NCBI GenBank assembly: GCA_029262635.1
Contig: JAJCZA010000002.1
Span: forward strand, 372,001 to 436,000
Source: Vampirovibrionales bacterium
Lineage (GTDB): Bacteria > Cyanobacteriota > Vampirovibrionia > Vampirovibrionales > Vampirovibrionaceae
Direction: 5' to 3'
Length of the DNA stretch: 64,000 nt
Made by a program: the position numbers and the translations under genes. Positions 45,621-54,002 of the stretch are shown here, one piece after another. The notes under the pieces were generated by a model. That model had not been told where the DNA came from and did not search any database. It saw nothing but the letters and a program-made list of their open reading frames with translations. Each line of letters begins with the position of its first letter. Position 1 is the first letter of the stretch.

Positions 45621-46172
45621 GGGCGATCTATCTCCACACTAAAAAATCTCACGGCTACATTTCGTCTCATTATAAACAGAACTACCCCCATGGATCCACT
45701 TTATAAACAAGACAAAAGCAAAGAAAAAGAATGAGGCCGTTTCTTTACGTTGATAGTCAGCGCAAAGAAACCTCATTCTAGAAGTCTATAGACACAGTCG
45801 GTGAGAGAGTATAAGAAGTTTTTATTTTTATAGTATGAGAGTGAGTTACAAGGATGTTAAAGGTTCAAAGAAACTAAATAAAGTGAATCAACTAAAGTGT
45901 TTGTTTTATTAATTTTATTTTCTCACAACTCGTCTATAAACCATAGAGATCAATCTTTATGATTGGAGTGCCTGATATAAAATGCTTGTGCGAAAGAAAA
46001 AATCCACCCACTACCACGGCTAGAGACGGGGTTGGTATTTTTTTCGTTTGGTGTATGATGTTTGACACATTTGAAGTGGCGCTTTCCAAGCAATTTGACG
46101 CCTCCTTTGGTTTTATTTAAATTCATAATGTGATCGATACAAGATAATAGAATGATTTTGGAGCTTTTTCCC
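45621..46172. other. Intergenic region with a long hairpin
   Basis: No gene is seen in these 550 bases. A large imperfect hairpin covers 45728-45779: AGAATGAGG and TTTCTTT on the left pair with AAAGAAA and CCTCATTCT on the right. It lies between the divergent ybaB and L25-like genes and has no T run on the plus strand. The promoters of both genes should be here. Confidence 0.4.
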
Positions 46173-46658
46173 ATGTCTACGTCAGCAAAACCCATTAAAC
46201 TTCAAGCGACTGAACGGGATACGACCCTGAACCCCCGACAGCTTCGCGCCGCTGGATTTGTTCCAGCCACCATTTACAGCAAAGACACGGATTCCCGTTC
46301 CATTCAGGTTCGTGCTAAAGAACTAGCCTATCAGTACGGGAAAGGCATGCGGATTTTTGAGCTGGATGGTTTAAAACTCATTGCCCGAGCCCAGCAAATT
46401 CAGGTGGATCCCTTAAGCCAGCAAGTGCTTTCCATTGAGTTTCTGGAAATCAACCCGGAAGACGCTAAAGCTGCCATGGCCGCTGAAGCTCAACGTCGTG
46501 CCGATGAGACCGCCGCTCTTGAAGAAGCCAAGGTTCAGGCTCGGGCCAACGCCAAAGCCGCCGAAAGCGCCGCTGCCGCCGCTGAAGAAGAAGCTTCTGA
46601 TAGCGCTCCGGCTGAAGAATCCGCCGCTGAAGCCGAAAAAGCCACCGCCACCGCATAA
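46173..46658 (+). CDS. rplY: Ribosomal protein L25-like (Ctc/RplY) protein
   Basis: This 161-residue protein starts with the L25 5S-rRNA-binding domain: LQATERDTTLNPRQLRAAG, VPATIYSKD, and VRAKELAYQYGKG (residues about 8-90). The family TL5/CTC form would have a beta-rich C-terminal domain; here the tail is an Ala/Glu-rich helix of about 55 residues (AEEEASDSAPAEESAAEAEK). The ATG at 46173 has GGAG eight bases upstream. A tail this low in complexity is unusual for L25. Confidence 0.8.
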   Translation: MSTSAKPIKLQATERDTTLNPRQLRAAGFVPATIYSKDTDSRSIQVRAKELAYQYGKGMRIFELDGLKLIARAQQIQVDPLSQQVLSIEFLEINPEDAKAAMAAEAQRRADETAALEEAKVQARANAKAAESAAAAAEEEASDSAPAEESAAEAEKATATA

Positions 46659-46676
46659 ATAACAAGCAAGATAATA

Positions 46677-46716
46677 AAAAACCGCTTCATTTATATGAAT
46701 AATGAAGCGGTTTTTT
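46677..46716. terminator. Terminator between convergent genes
   Basis: ACCGCTTCATT at 46681-46691 pairs with AATGAAGCGGT at 46701-46711, flanked by an A run on the left and a T run on the right. It ends the L25-like gene and, on the other strand, the gene at 46731-47165. Confidence 0.85.
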
Positions 46717-46730
46717 ATTATCTATTTTTA

Positions 46731-47165
46731 TTAGACGAGCGCATCAAAAATGCGCTTAACATGCGTATCTGTAATCGAATCTATCTTTTTAATATCCGAA
46801 AGGTCAAGGGAAGATGCTTTTTTTCGAAGAGAGTCGATTTTGTAAGAATCCCCTTCCCCTTCAGCAGCAGAATACTCTTGAAAGTCATTACCACTAACGA
46901 TATAAACCGTATCACTACCAACTTTAGTATAGCCGACTAAGAAATTTTCTCCCCCTTTTTCTCTTAATTTGGCAACCAAAACATCGAAGATGGGAACCGC
47001 ATACATTGCCCATGTTTTTGAGATTGCTCCAACGCCATCTGTTTGAAACTGCTTAGGGATTTGGGGGGTTAACATCCGACTTGTACGCTCACTAGGTCGA
47101 GTCTTAACTCTAACCACTCCTGCAAAACGAGGGAACTGAACCGGCTGATTAATTGGTAAACTCAT
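46731..47165 (-). CDS. FG-tag-variant hypothetical protein
   Basis: I do not recognise this 144-residue protein. The N-terminus MSLPINQPVQFPRFAGVV has Phe14 followed by Ala-Gly, a variant of the FG tag. The rest is an alpha/beta sequence with LVAKLREKGGENFLVGYTKVG and a C-terminal helix with DLSDIKKIDSIT. It has no signal peptide. It is convergent with the L25-like gene and 69 bases downstream of dnaB on the same strand. Confidence 0.55.
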   Translation of the reverse strand: MSLPINQPVQFPRFAGVVRVKTRPSERTSRMLTPQIPKQFQTDGVGAISKTWAMYAVPIFDVLVAKLREKGGENFLVGYTKVGSDTVYIVSGNDFQEYSAAEGEGDSYKIDSLRKKASSLDLSDIKKIDSITDTHVKRIFDALV

Positions 47166-47234
47166 AAGAAAGAAAAACCTTAATAAACATTTACAGAAGC
47201 GGAGCTCTTTCGCTTGCCCCGGCGGACGTATCCG

Positions 47235-48623
47235 TTAAAAAATGTTATTAGCCTGAGTCGCCGGGTTGAGGAAGCGGGTGATGTTGTGGCGGAAGAGGAG
47301 AGAGACTTCGCCCACCGGGCCGTTTCGTTGTTTGGCGATGATAATATCCGCCGTGCCGGGGCGTTCGGAATCTTTATTATAGTATTCGTCCCGATAAATA
47401 AAAGCGACTAGATCCGCATCCTGCTCGATGGCGCCGGATTCCCGAAGATCGCTGAGCATGGGCTTCTTGTTTTCCCGACTCTCCACGGCACGGGATAGCT
47501 GAGATAGGGCAACGACCGGCGCGTCAATCTCCCGGGCAATGCTCTTTAATCCTCGAGAAATCTGGGAAATAATCTGAACCCGGTTTTCGAATCCACCGCT
47601 ACCGCCGGGTCCTTCCATTAACTGAAGGTAGTCAATGACAACCAGGCCCACTTCGCCCACCTCCATCTTTAGTTTACGGGCCTTGGAACGGACTTCCATC
47701 ACCGTCATCCCCGGCGTATCATCAATATAAAGAGGCGCGTCACCCAACATGCCCATGGCATTAGAAATCTTCGCAAAATCTTGTTCGGTCAGCTGGCCGG
47801 TTCGGATTTTCTGGGCATCCAGCTCGCCTTCGGAACACAGCATCCGGGTAACCAATTGTTCTTTACTCATCTCCAGGCTAAAAAAGAGTACCGGTCTTTT
47901 CTCTCGAAGGGCCACATGACTGGCAATGTTCAGACAAAACGCGGTTTTCCCCATGGAGGGACGGGCCGCGATGACGATCATGTCTGATTTCTGAAGCCCG
48001 GAGGTCATGGTATCCAGATCGTAAAACCCGGTGCTAACCCCCATGAGTTTGTCTTTGTTCTCGAAACGATCCTCAATCTGTTCGTATGAGGTGGCAAGAA
48101 TGTCCTTGATATGGGAAAAATCTTCTGCCATTGTGTTTTGGGCGATTTCCAAAATCAAAGATTGGGCTTTGTCCAAGGCGTCGACCGATTGAGATTCTTG
48201 AAAAGAGCTTTCAATAATTTGGGAACCCGCCTGAATCAAGGCCCGGAGTTGGGATTTGTTTCGAATAATCTTGGCATAATAGGCCACATTCACCGATGTT
48301 AAATGCATTTCGGCCAGACTCATAATATAGGAGCGTCCACCGGCGTTTTCCAGACTCTCCTGATCACTTAGCTGTTCGGAGACCGTGATAATATCCACGG
48401 GCTCGCTCATCTCAAACAGCTCGATCACGGCTTTATAAATGGTCTGATGCCGGGGGCGATAGAAATCATCAGGCTTCAGAATTTCGATCACTTCGTTCAG
48501 CGCGTCTGAATCCACCAAAAGACCGCCTAAAACCGCCTCTTCCGCTTCTAAGCTATGGGGTGGCACCCGTTCAATGGGTTGCTGAAGTGAATCGGTCGGG
48601 TCATAAAACGACTGTGTGGCCAC
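47235..48623 (-). CDS. dnaB: Replicative DNA helicase
   Basis: A complete 462-residue DnaB. The N-terminal domain has LEAEEAVLGGLLVD and the C-terminal RecA-like domain has Walker A ARPSMGKT (residues about 219-226), Walker B VVIDYLQLM and the late SQLSRAVESRENKKPMLSDL. No intein is present. It starts with GTG, and GAGAGAGG lies upstream. A perfect -10 TATAAT lies about 60 bases upstream on the minus strand. Confidence 0.97.
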   Translation of the reverse strand: MATQSFYDPTDSLQQPIERVPPHSLEAEEAVLGGLLVDSDALNEVIEILKPDDFYRPRHQTIYKAVIELFEMSEPVDIITVSEQLSDQESLENAGGRSYIMSLAEMHLTSVNVAYYAKIIRNKSQLRALIQAGSQIIESSFQESQSVDALDKAQSLILEIAQNTMAEDFSHIKDILATSYEQIEDRFENKDKLMGVSTGFYDLDTMTSGLQKSDMIVIAARPSMGKTAFCLNIASHVALREKRPVLFFSLEMSKEQLVTRMLCSEGELDAQKIRTGQLTEQDFAKISNAMGMLGDAPLYIDDTPGMTVMEVRSKARKLKMEVGEVGLVVIDYLQLMEGPGGSGGFENRVQIISQISRGLKSIAREIDAPVVALSQLSRAVESRENKKPMLSDLRESGAIEQDADLVAFIYRDEYYNKDSERPGTADIIIAKQRNGPVGEVSLLFRHNITRFLNPATQANNIF

Positions 48624-48659
48624 CCGTTAACCTCTCTCTCATCTAATCATTCTTTTGGT

Positions 48660-48710
48660 TTGACACCTTATCGAGCCGTTATTATAGCGAACTCATTAAT
48701 GAACTTAAAG
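48660..48710 (-). promoter_or_regulatory. Probable dnaB promoter
   Basis: On the minus strand TATAAT is at 48686-48681, with a weak -35 (TTAAGT) 17 bases above it. On the plus strand TTGACA (48660-48665), 17 bases and TATAGC (48683-48688) overlap it, so a promoter in the opposite direction is also possible. Confidence 0.5.
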
Positions 48711-49010
48711 CGAACGCAGACATTTTATCGACTGAACCTGCAACAAACCGTAATGATTGCCCTTAGTAGACAGGTCTGTTCACTTTTGGGTCTGCTGTTT
48801 ACAGGAAGACATCCCTTAAAATGCTATTTCAGCTAATAAATACCCCTTTTATATATCTAACAGAAATAAATAAAGCATTTACTTTTGTAAACTTAGTTAC
48901 TGGAAAAAGCAATTCACTTCTTAAGATTGTTTTTATTATTTCATAAGATAAATTAATATAACATCTCAATCCCCCCATATACATAACTATTTATAGAAGG
49001 AGAGCAAATT
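48711..49010. other. AT-rich intergenic region
   Basis: Three hundred bases between dnaB and the 49011 gene. I see no gene, no clear hairpin and no repeat here. Confidence 0.5.
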
Positions 49011-49340
49011 ATGGGTTTTGCAGCATCCCAAGCAAGATTCATGATGTTGACAGCTCGGAAAAGCGATCTGGAGCTTCAAGGTCAGTTCATTAACCAAGCT
49101 CGATTATCCCTTGCAAATATCACGGGCGACCTATTTGCCTTAAGTGCCAACCTGGAACCTGAATCCCCTCAAATGTTAGCACTACAGGCAAGAATCGCAT
49201 CGTTGCAATCGATTGATAAAGCGCTTGAATTACAGCTCCGACGAGTGGATACCCAGCGTGACGCTGTTCAAACCGAAATTGACGCCGTAAGAAAGGTCAT
49301 CGGAAAGAACATCGCCTCCACCTTCAAAACCTTCGTATAA
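49011..49340 (+). CDS. Lineage-specific coiled-coil protein (MGFAASQARF family)
   Basis: An all-helical 109-residue protein opening MGFAASQARFMMLTARKSDL followed by ELQGQFINQARLSLAN. From memory, short proteins with this opening recur in Vampirovibrionia, often in many copies per genome. The C-terminal 60 residues are a coiled coil (LRRVDTQRDAVQTEIDAVRK). No signal peptide is present. The opening recalls the N-terminal helix of flagellar rod and hook proteins, but no other flagellar gene is in the window. AAGGAGAG lies upstream of the ATG. Confidence 0.7.
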   Translation: MGFAASQARFMMLTARKSDLELQGQFINQARLSLANITGDLFALSANLEPESPQMLALQARIASLQSIDKALELQLRRVDTQRDAVQTEIDAVRKVIGKNIASTFKTFV

Positions 49341-49455
49341 AAAACACATCGGGTTTTGTAAACGGTATCTTGCAACACATGCACACAACATAAAAACTAA
49401 ACAACACCGTTAGTTTCTCACTTTATATTCATTTTATGACCCTTGTGCCACCGCA

Positions 49456-49471
49456 CGCTTCTATAGAAGCG
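49456..49471. promoter_or_regulatory. Perfect 16-bp palindrome
   Basis: CGCTTCTATAGAAGCG is self-complementary and lies about 50 bases upstream of the FG-rich gene. It may be an operator or a hairpin in the leader. Confidence 0.4.
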
Positions 49472-49518
49472 GCTAGGCGCAGACGTTAAGCATTAATTTT
49501 TAGAAAGAGGAATTTCCT

Positions 49519-50040
49519 ATGGCAATTTCACCATTAGCACAAGGCGGCGGTTTTCCCTTCGCGACAGGCTTTGGACCAACCAGTACGCCCGGCGGGTTCT
49601 CCAATTCATCTTTTGGATTCCCTGGCGTTACCGGATTCGGTTTTCCGCCTCCCTTTGTTGATCCCTTCTTTTTCTTCGCCCCGGCGGCAAGCTCCTTTAA
49701 CATCAACCGATTACTCGGAGCCTCTAGCGGGCAGTCTGTTCCCATCAACATTGGACCCACGCCATCCACGTTAGGTATTGCACCTTTCATTCTTGGCTTC
49801 CCGTTCTTTGGCGGTGGCAGTGTTCCGAACCAGCCCCCTCAGGCACCGAGCCCCTTCCTGTCCAGTAATCCTTTCAGCCAGGGAGCACAGCAGAGTCCGT
49901 TTGGCGGCCAACTCTTTAATCCGTTTCCCAGCTTTGGTACCAATCAATTCACCCCATTTGGTGGACTTGGACAGCAGTCTATGTTTGGCGTCTTCGGCGG
50001 CGGCGCTGGTGGATTCGGCAACCCCGGGTTCTTTGGATAA
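49519..50040 (+). CDS. Phe/Gly/Pro-rich low-complexity protein
   Basis: This 173-residue protein is dominated by Phe, Gly, Pro, Ser and Gln, with repeated SPFG, TPFGG, SMFGV, NPFPSFG and SSFGF pieces and a central hydrophobic segment (APFILGFPFFGGG). It has few charged residues. The pattern resembles FG-repeat and prion-like low-complexity domains that self-associate. I find no catalytic domain. AGAGG lies upstream of the ATG. A terminator follows. Confidence 0.65.
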   Translation: MAISPLAQGGGFPFATGFGPTSTPGGFSNSSFGFPGVTGFGFPPPFVDPFFFFAPAASSFNINRLLGASSGQSVPINIGPTPSTLGIAPFILGFPFFGGGSVPNQPPQAPSPFLSSNPFSQGAQQSPFGGQLFNPFPSFGTNQFTPFGGLGQQSMFGVFGGGAGGFGNPGFFG

Positions 50041-50078
50041 ACCCAAAACATCCCATACCCTATTATTATCGAGGAGGC

Positions 50079-50116
50079 GAGAACACCGACCGTATGGTCC
50101 GTGTTCTCTTTCCTTT
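50079..50116 (+). terminator. Terminator after the FG-rich gene
   Basis: GAGAACAC-C-GACC pairs with GGTC-C-GTGTTCTC around a GTAT loop, followed by TTTCCTTTT. Confidence 0.8.
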
Positions 50117-50150
50117 TAAATAAAGCCGTTCGTTTGCGGGCTTGCCAAAG

Positions 50151-50840
50151 TTATTGAAAAGAGACTTTGTACTCCAGGACCTCGAAGGCCCGGGTGATTT
50201 CAAAGTCTTGAATATCAATGGGCGAATAGTTTTTATTCACCGGAATTAACTGCCCGCCATCAGGCGACAGCTTTAACAGTTTCAACGTGGTTTCGTGCTG
50301 ATCGGTCTGCACCACGTAAATTCCGTTGGGCCGATACGTCTGGCTGGGACGGACCAGAATAATGGCCCCGTCGGGAATCAGCGGGCTCATGCTATCGCCC
50401 CGCACTTTAAGGCAAAACATGTCGGATGAGTATTCTTTCACATCGGCCCATTCGTAATAAACCGTGTCTTCCACTTCATCGATCAATTCCATTTGTCCGG
50501 CCGTTACGGCTCCACGGCAGGGGAAACGGTAGAACCCTTCAATCTGTTCCAGATTTTCTATTTTTTCCACATCGGTATTTTCACACGCCTTTAAAAGAAT
50601 TTCTTTCGAATACTCATCCACCGCTTTCCAGGCGGCCAGCGTTTCATAGGTCACATCAAAATATTCTGAACCGGCCAACGACTCCAGCATGGTGTTTGAA
50701 AAAAGCCGGTTCTCTGAAACACAGCGGGTGTATTGTGAAGGGTTAATTCCCGAAAGCATGAGTAATTTGCTTTTCGACTTTTGGGTTTGCTTAGCCGCTT
50801 GTTGAATCAGCGCTTCCACATTATTGAATAAAACATTCAT
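50151..50840 (-). CDS. LexA/CI-type repressor with S24 self-cleavage domain
   Basis: A 229-residue repressor. A helical DNA-binding part (residues about 1-90) is joined to an S24 domain. The scissile bond is Ala114-Gly115 (VTAGQM). The catalytic pair is Ser150 (VRGDSMSP) and Lys187 (TTLKLLKLS), 37 residues apart as in LexA. Such repressors cleave themselves when RecA is activated by DNA damage. The N-terminus is not LexA's winged helix but looks like phage CI. No phage genes lie nearby. It is divergent from a small gene at 50980, a likely target. Confidence 0.85.
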   Translation of the reverse strand: MNVLFNNVEALIQQAAKQTQKSKSKLLMLSGINPSQYTRCVSENRLFSNTMLESLAGSEYFDVTYETLAAWKAVDEYSKEILLKACENTDVEKIENLEQIEGFYRFPCRGAVTAGQMELIDEVEDTVYYEWADVKEYSSDMFCLKVRGDSMSPLIPDGAIILVRPSQTYRPNGIYVVQTDQHETTLKLLKLSPDGGQLIPVNKNYSPIDIQDFEITRAFEVLEYKVSFQ

Positions 50841-50869
50841 GGGCCTATTGTAAATGAATTAAGCATCAA

Positions 50870-50920
50870 TGTTTTTACATTGTTGTACAAACAAAAATGG
50901 TATGGTATGGTATTGCTGTT
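50870..50920. promoter_or_regulatory. Candidate repressor operator region
   Basis: The divergent region holds an imperfect palindrome around TTGTTGTACAAACAA (50881-50895) and three tandem copies of ATGGT (50899-50913). An autoregulatory operator for the S24 repressor is likely here. Confidence 0.35.
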
Positions 50921-50979
50921 CTCTGAGGCTAATTTGGTCATCTTTTCGCCTTACCGATTAAAGGAGTGAAACCCAATCC

Positions 50980-51312
50980 ATGCGTCCCCCTTATTTTAAT
51001 GAACCCTACGATAAAGGCGAGACTGATCACCCACTTGAACTTGATCATGTTGCCTGTTCTGATTTTTTGATGAATCTGGCTCAAGGTGAGCGATCTCCTC
51101 AAGCTCAGGAAGGTCCTTTGAATGATTCATCGGACATCTCTATCGAGGAAGAACAGATCATTCGAGTTCTCCGGATTTTGAATTTGCTGTGTATCGAGTA
51201 TTTCTCGTATGCTTTTGCCAGCAGTATTGTCAAGAAACAGCAAAAAATTTTTTTTAACAGTTGGTTACAACGAGTTCGGCAGGCTGTTTTTCCCCATAAT
51301 AATCTTCAGTAA
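50980..51312 (+). CDS. Small hypothetical protein next to the S24 repressor
   Basis: This 110-residue protein is unknown to me. The N-terminal half is acidic (DHPLELDH, SSDISIEEEQI). The C-terminal half is an amphipathic helix, IIRVLRILNLLCIEYFSYAF, followed by a basic tail. There is no signal peptide. The divergent position suggests control by the S24 repressor. AAAGGAG lies upstream of the ATG. Confidence 0.5.
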   Translation: MRPPYFNEPYDKGETDHPLELDHVACSDFLMNLAQGERSPQAQEGPLNDSSDISIEEEQIIRVLRILNLLCIEYFSYAFASSIVKKQQKIFFNSWLQRVRQAVFPHNNLQ

Positions 51313-51623
51313 TTTTTGCCAAAGAAAAAGCCTGACTGAAACAGTCAGGCGACTCAAGTGGGTTCTTTTTAAGAGTGAGTGAGGATTTTAAGGAGTGTAT
51401 GTATTTAATCGAGTATTGTGTAAGGGGGATTTTCTCGATTCAGTCGGTTAGGGTACTTATTAATCGTACCTACCGACTATAGTTAGAAGTATATGCCAGT
51501 ACTTATATTGTGTCAACCTAACCAGAGTTAGTAGTAAACATTTTTTAACAATGTCTTCTCGCTTGTGGCTCTAACAGGTTGTTAAAAAACACGAAAGCTC
51601 GGTCGTGGGGCCTGTTTAAGGGC
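51313..51623. other. Intergenic region with hairpins
   Basis: No gene. GCCTGACTG (51330-51338) pairs with CAGTCAGGC (51342-51350); on the minus strand it is followed by TTTTTCTTT, so it is a terminator for leftward transcripts. A second hairpin (AGTCGGT/ACCGACT, 51442-51478) lies between it and the isomerase gene. Together they could end a long 3' region or contain a small RNA. Confidence 0.45.
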
Positions 51624-52445
51624 TTAAATAATCAGGCTTTTGGTCACCATTTGCTCTTGTTGCATTTTGATAAAGGGTTTGACCAATTCGTAGCTGTCCT
51701 TTAGCCCGGCCAGATCTTGAACCCCAATGGACAAATGAAGGCGTTGAGGCAAAAGAGCCATGTGGTTGATAAAGGCCTCCATGTCGACGGTACCTGTGAG
51801 AAACGATTCTCGGCTATTCACTTTGCCATCGTTATTGGATGCTCGAACGTATTCCACATCACTACCCATTGCGTCCAGCCAGTCCAATGCAGGCATCTGA
51901 GAGAAAATATTAGCGTAACCCACGTCGATACACCCTTTGACCCGAGGTGAATCAATCCGGCTGATGAGTTCTGTTAGCTGACCTGGTGATGCTTCCATCA
52001 CGTTAGCAATCAGCAAGACAATGTTTGTGGAGCGCAATTGTTCTTCCACTAATTTCTGCCAAAAATCGACACTCGCTGCCAACCACTCGTTATAACCGCC
52101 CGAAATATCCCGGACAGAGTGGTAAGGCGAATTAAAAATAACGTACTTGGCTCCCATGGCCTTACAAACCGAAATGGCTTGTGTATAACGGTGAAGTGAG
52201 ACCAAGGCGATCTCGGTATCACCGCTCATCGGGTTCACATCTGCGGAAGGCCCCTGAATGGCTAGCCATCCTCCAATAAGGTCGTATTTTTCGATTGCTT
52301 TTTCAAGATGTTTTTCTTTGTTTATTAGTTTTTCGGCGGTTGAAAAAGAAGGCACTTCGTAGCTTAATTCATTTTGCATGGCAAAAGCGACCCCGGAGCT
52401 TTCGTCCTCCAAGCCTTTTGGTGCGGCGAAAATCTTGTCAATCAA
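51624..52445 (-). CDS. Sugar phosphate isomerase/epimerase-like TIM barrel
   Basis: A 273-residue protein of the AP endonuclease 2 / xylose isomerase-like barrel superfamily. Motifs are LIGGWLAIQGPSADVNPMSG, VCKAMGAKYVIFNSP, and VKGCIDVGYANIFSQ, whose Asp is a typical metal ligand. The C-terminus has LHLSIGVQDLAGLKDSYE. The substrate is unknown. It starts with TTG, and AAAGGA lies nine bases upstream. Confidence 0.7.
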   Translation of the reverse strand: MIDKIFAAPKGLEDESSGVAFAMQNELSYEVPSFSTAEKLINKEKHLEKAIEKYDLIGGWLAIQGPSADVNPMSGDTEIALVSLHRYTQAISVCKAMGAKYVIFNSPYHSVRDISGGYNEWLAASVDFWQKLVEEQLRSTNIVLLIANVMEASPGQLTELISRIDSPRVKGCIDVGYANIFSQMPALDWLDAMGSDVEYVRASNNDGKVNSRESFLTGTVDMEAFINHMALLPQRLHLSIGVQDLAGLKDSYELVKPFIKMQQEQMVTKSLII

Positions 52446-52712
52446 CGCGTGCGTCCTTTGCCTTCCAAAATAATAATGCGCTTACCTGTTATTACTAATA
52501 GAGTTATCGTCTGATAATCGACCAACTTTAATTTGGCCAGCACAGCTGGCTTTACTTATTTTTAGGCTAAATTATTGCTCTTGTTAAAATAATAAATATA
52601 ATTTAATATAATATTATAAGGTAATTGACTTTTACTCGTCACGTTCCCTTGAACCCCTTCTTCAAAGTGTGAGGACTGTTTTATTTACTTTTGCTTCTCG
52701 TAGGAATTGCCC

Positions 52713-53576
52713 ATGTCGATTTTCTCATTTCCTATTTTTATGCGTCATTATGGCCTCTTTTTTGTTTGGGCTGGAATTTTGTGCCTGTCTTTTAGCCAGG
52801 GCCTGAGTGACTCGTCTGAAGTTCTTACGGGTAGTATTCGTCAAACCGCTTACATGTCATCTGATCAAGCCAATCAAACTTTTCAAGGCGTTGTTTATGA
52901 TCAGACCACGGGTCAGCCCATTGCTCAAGCTAGAGTCCAAATTCCAGCCCTGGGTTTAACGGTATTCACCCAAGGGGATGGCTCTTTTTCATTTTCTCCC
53001 AACGCTACTTCAGCCCAGCCTTCAAGCCGGCGCTTTATCCTTAATGTTGAGAAACCGGGCTTTTTACCAGGCAACGCGATTTTAGACTGGGAACGCCCTG
53101 CTTTATCGCCACTGCAAATAACGCTCCAAAAAACCCGTCCTGTCGTGATCATCGACCCTGACTTACATCATCTGGGGGATAATAGTTATTCTCACTATTC
53201 GTCAGGTGCCGGACAATTTCAACAACATGCCGAAGGTGTTTTGTTGGTGCGCCATTTCTCGCTTGCTGGGGCTTTGCCCTCCCCACAAACCCAACTGCTT
53301 ATTGGCGCCGTACTAGGGTTGGATACGCTTCGGGCTCATGAAGCGGGTCAAAGTACTATTCCTTACGCCAGCAGCCCGGTGGTGGTTCGGCTCAACGGAA
53401 AGACGATCGCTCACATTACCCTTAATGGGCTCCGTCAACATATTCCGGTGCCGCAAGGGCTTTTAAGTCCTATGGGGTATAACACCCTCGAAATCCAAAC
53501 CGGATATCATCGACCTGATGGTGTTCGGATTGATTACGATGACCTAGAATTAATGAACGTAATATTAATGCTTTAA
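52713..53576 (+). CDS. Exported protein with carboxypeptidase-regulatory-like domain
   Basis: This 287-residue protein has an N-terminal signal sequence (FFVWAGILCLSFSQG). A CarboxypepD_reg-like beta sandwich follows: GVVYDQTTGQPIAQARVQIP, FTQGDGSFSFSP, RRFILNVEKPGFLP. The C-terminal 130 residues (HHLGDNSYSHYSSG, ending in NTLEIQTGYHRPDGVRIDYDD) look like another beta-rich, carbohydrate-binding-like domain. It is likely periplasmic or surface-bound. The ATG at 52713 has TAGGA upstream. Confidence 0.7.
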   Translation: MSIFSFPIFMRHYGLFFVWAGILCLSFSQGLSDSSEVLTGSIRQTAYMSSDQANQTFQGVVYDQTTGQPIAQARVQIPALGLTVFTQGDGSFSFSPNATSAQPSSRRFILNVEKPGFLPGNAILDWERPALSPLQITLQKTRPVVIIDPDLHHLGDNSYSHYSSGAGQFQQHAEGVLLVRHFSLAGALPSPQTQLLIGAVLGLDTLRAHEAGQSTIPYASSPVVVRLNGKTIAHITLNGLRQHIPVPQGLLSPMGYNTLEIQTGYHRPDGVRIDYDDLELMNVILML

Positions 53577-53657
53577 ACCAGAAACCGGTATAATAGGTAA
53601 TTATAAGTAAAATAGAGTGTCTTTTTAAATACTGTTCAAAGGGACTAAATCAACCTT

Positions 53658-54002
53658 ATGAATCTTGCTCACCGAGTTATAAATGATGATGTCGTCGTCG
53701 TTGATATTAACGATGATAATTTTGAATACCCGAAAACACAGGTTTTAAAAAATTACGTGATGCACCTGCTGGATGATCAATATAAATATCTGGTACTGAA
53801 TCTGAGTAACGTTATGATGTTGGATAGCTTTGGCATCGCTGTGTTTATTTCCATTTTTAAAAGATGCAAGCAAAATGGCGGCAACCTGACCATGTTCGGC
53901 CTGAATAAACAGGTAACTCACCTGATGGAACTCACCCGGATGGATCGGGTGCTGGATATCTGGGAAGGCGAAGGGCAGGCCGTTGCCCATGTTAAGCCTT
54001 GA
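53658..54002 (+). CDS. STAS-domain anti-sigma factor antagonist
   Basis: A 114-residue SpoIIAA/RsbV-like protein. VMMLDSFGIAVFISIFKRC carries the conserved Asp56-Ser57, the Ser being the usual phosphorylation site. Partner-switching systems use such proteins to free a sigma factor or other target. No kinase or phosphatase of this system is adjacent. It precedes the MoxR operon by 124 bases. Confidence 0.9.
   Translation: MNLAHRVINDDVVVVDINDDNFEYPKTQVLKNYVMHLLDDQYKYLVLNLSNVMMLDSFGIAVFISIFKRCKQNGGNLTMFGLNKQVTHLMELTRMDRVLDIWEGEGQAVAHVKP

Noticed and set aside
44246-46172. SRP RNA or other RNA gene near recR-ybaB
   Set aside because: The GGAAGGAAGCAG-type SRP signature is missing.
46465-46665. 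Arg/Trp-rich frame opposite the L25-like tail
   Set aside because: It is a shadow of the Ala/Glu-rich coding repeat.
49571-50119. Other frames overlapping the FG-rich gene
   Set aside because: They lack binding sites; the 49519 frame has AGAGG and a terminator placed just after it.
50151-51312. Prophage remnant
   Set aside because: Apart from the S24 repressor no integrase, portal, tail or lysis gene is present.
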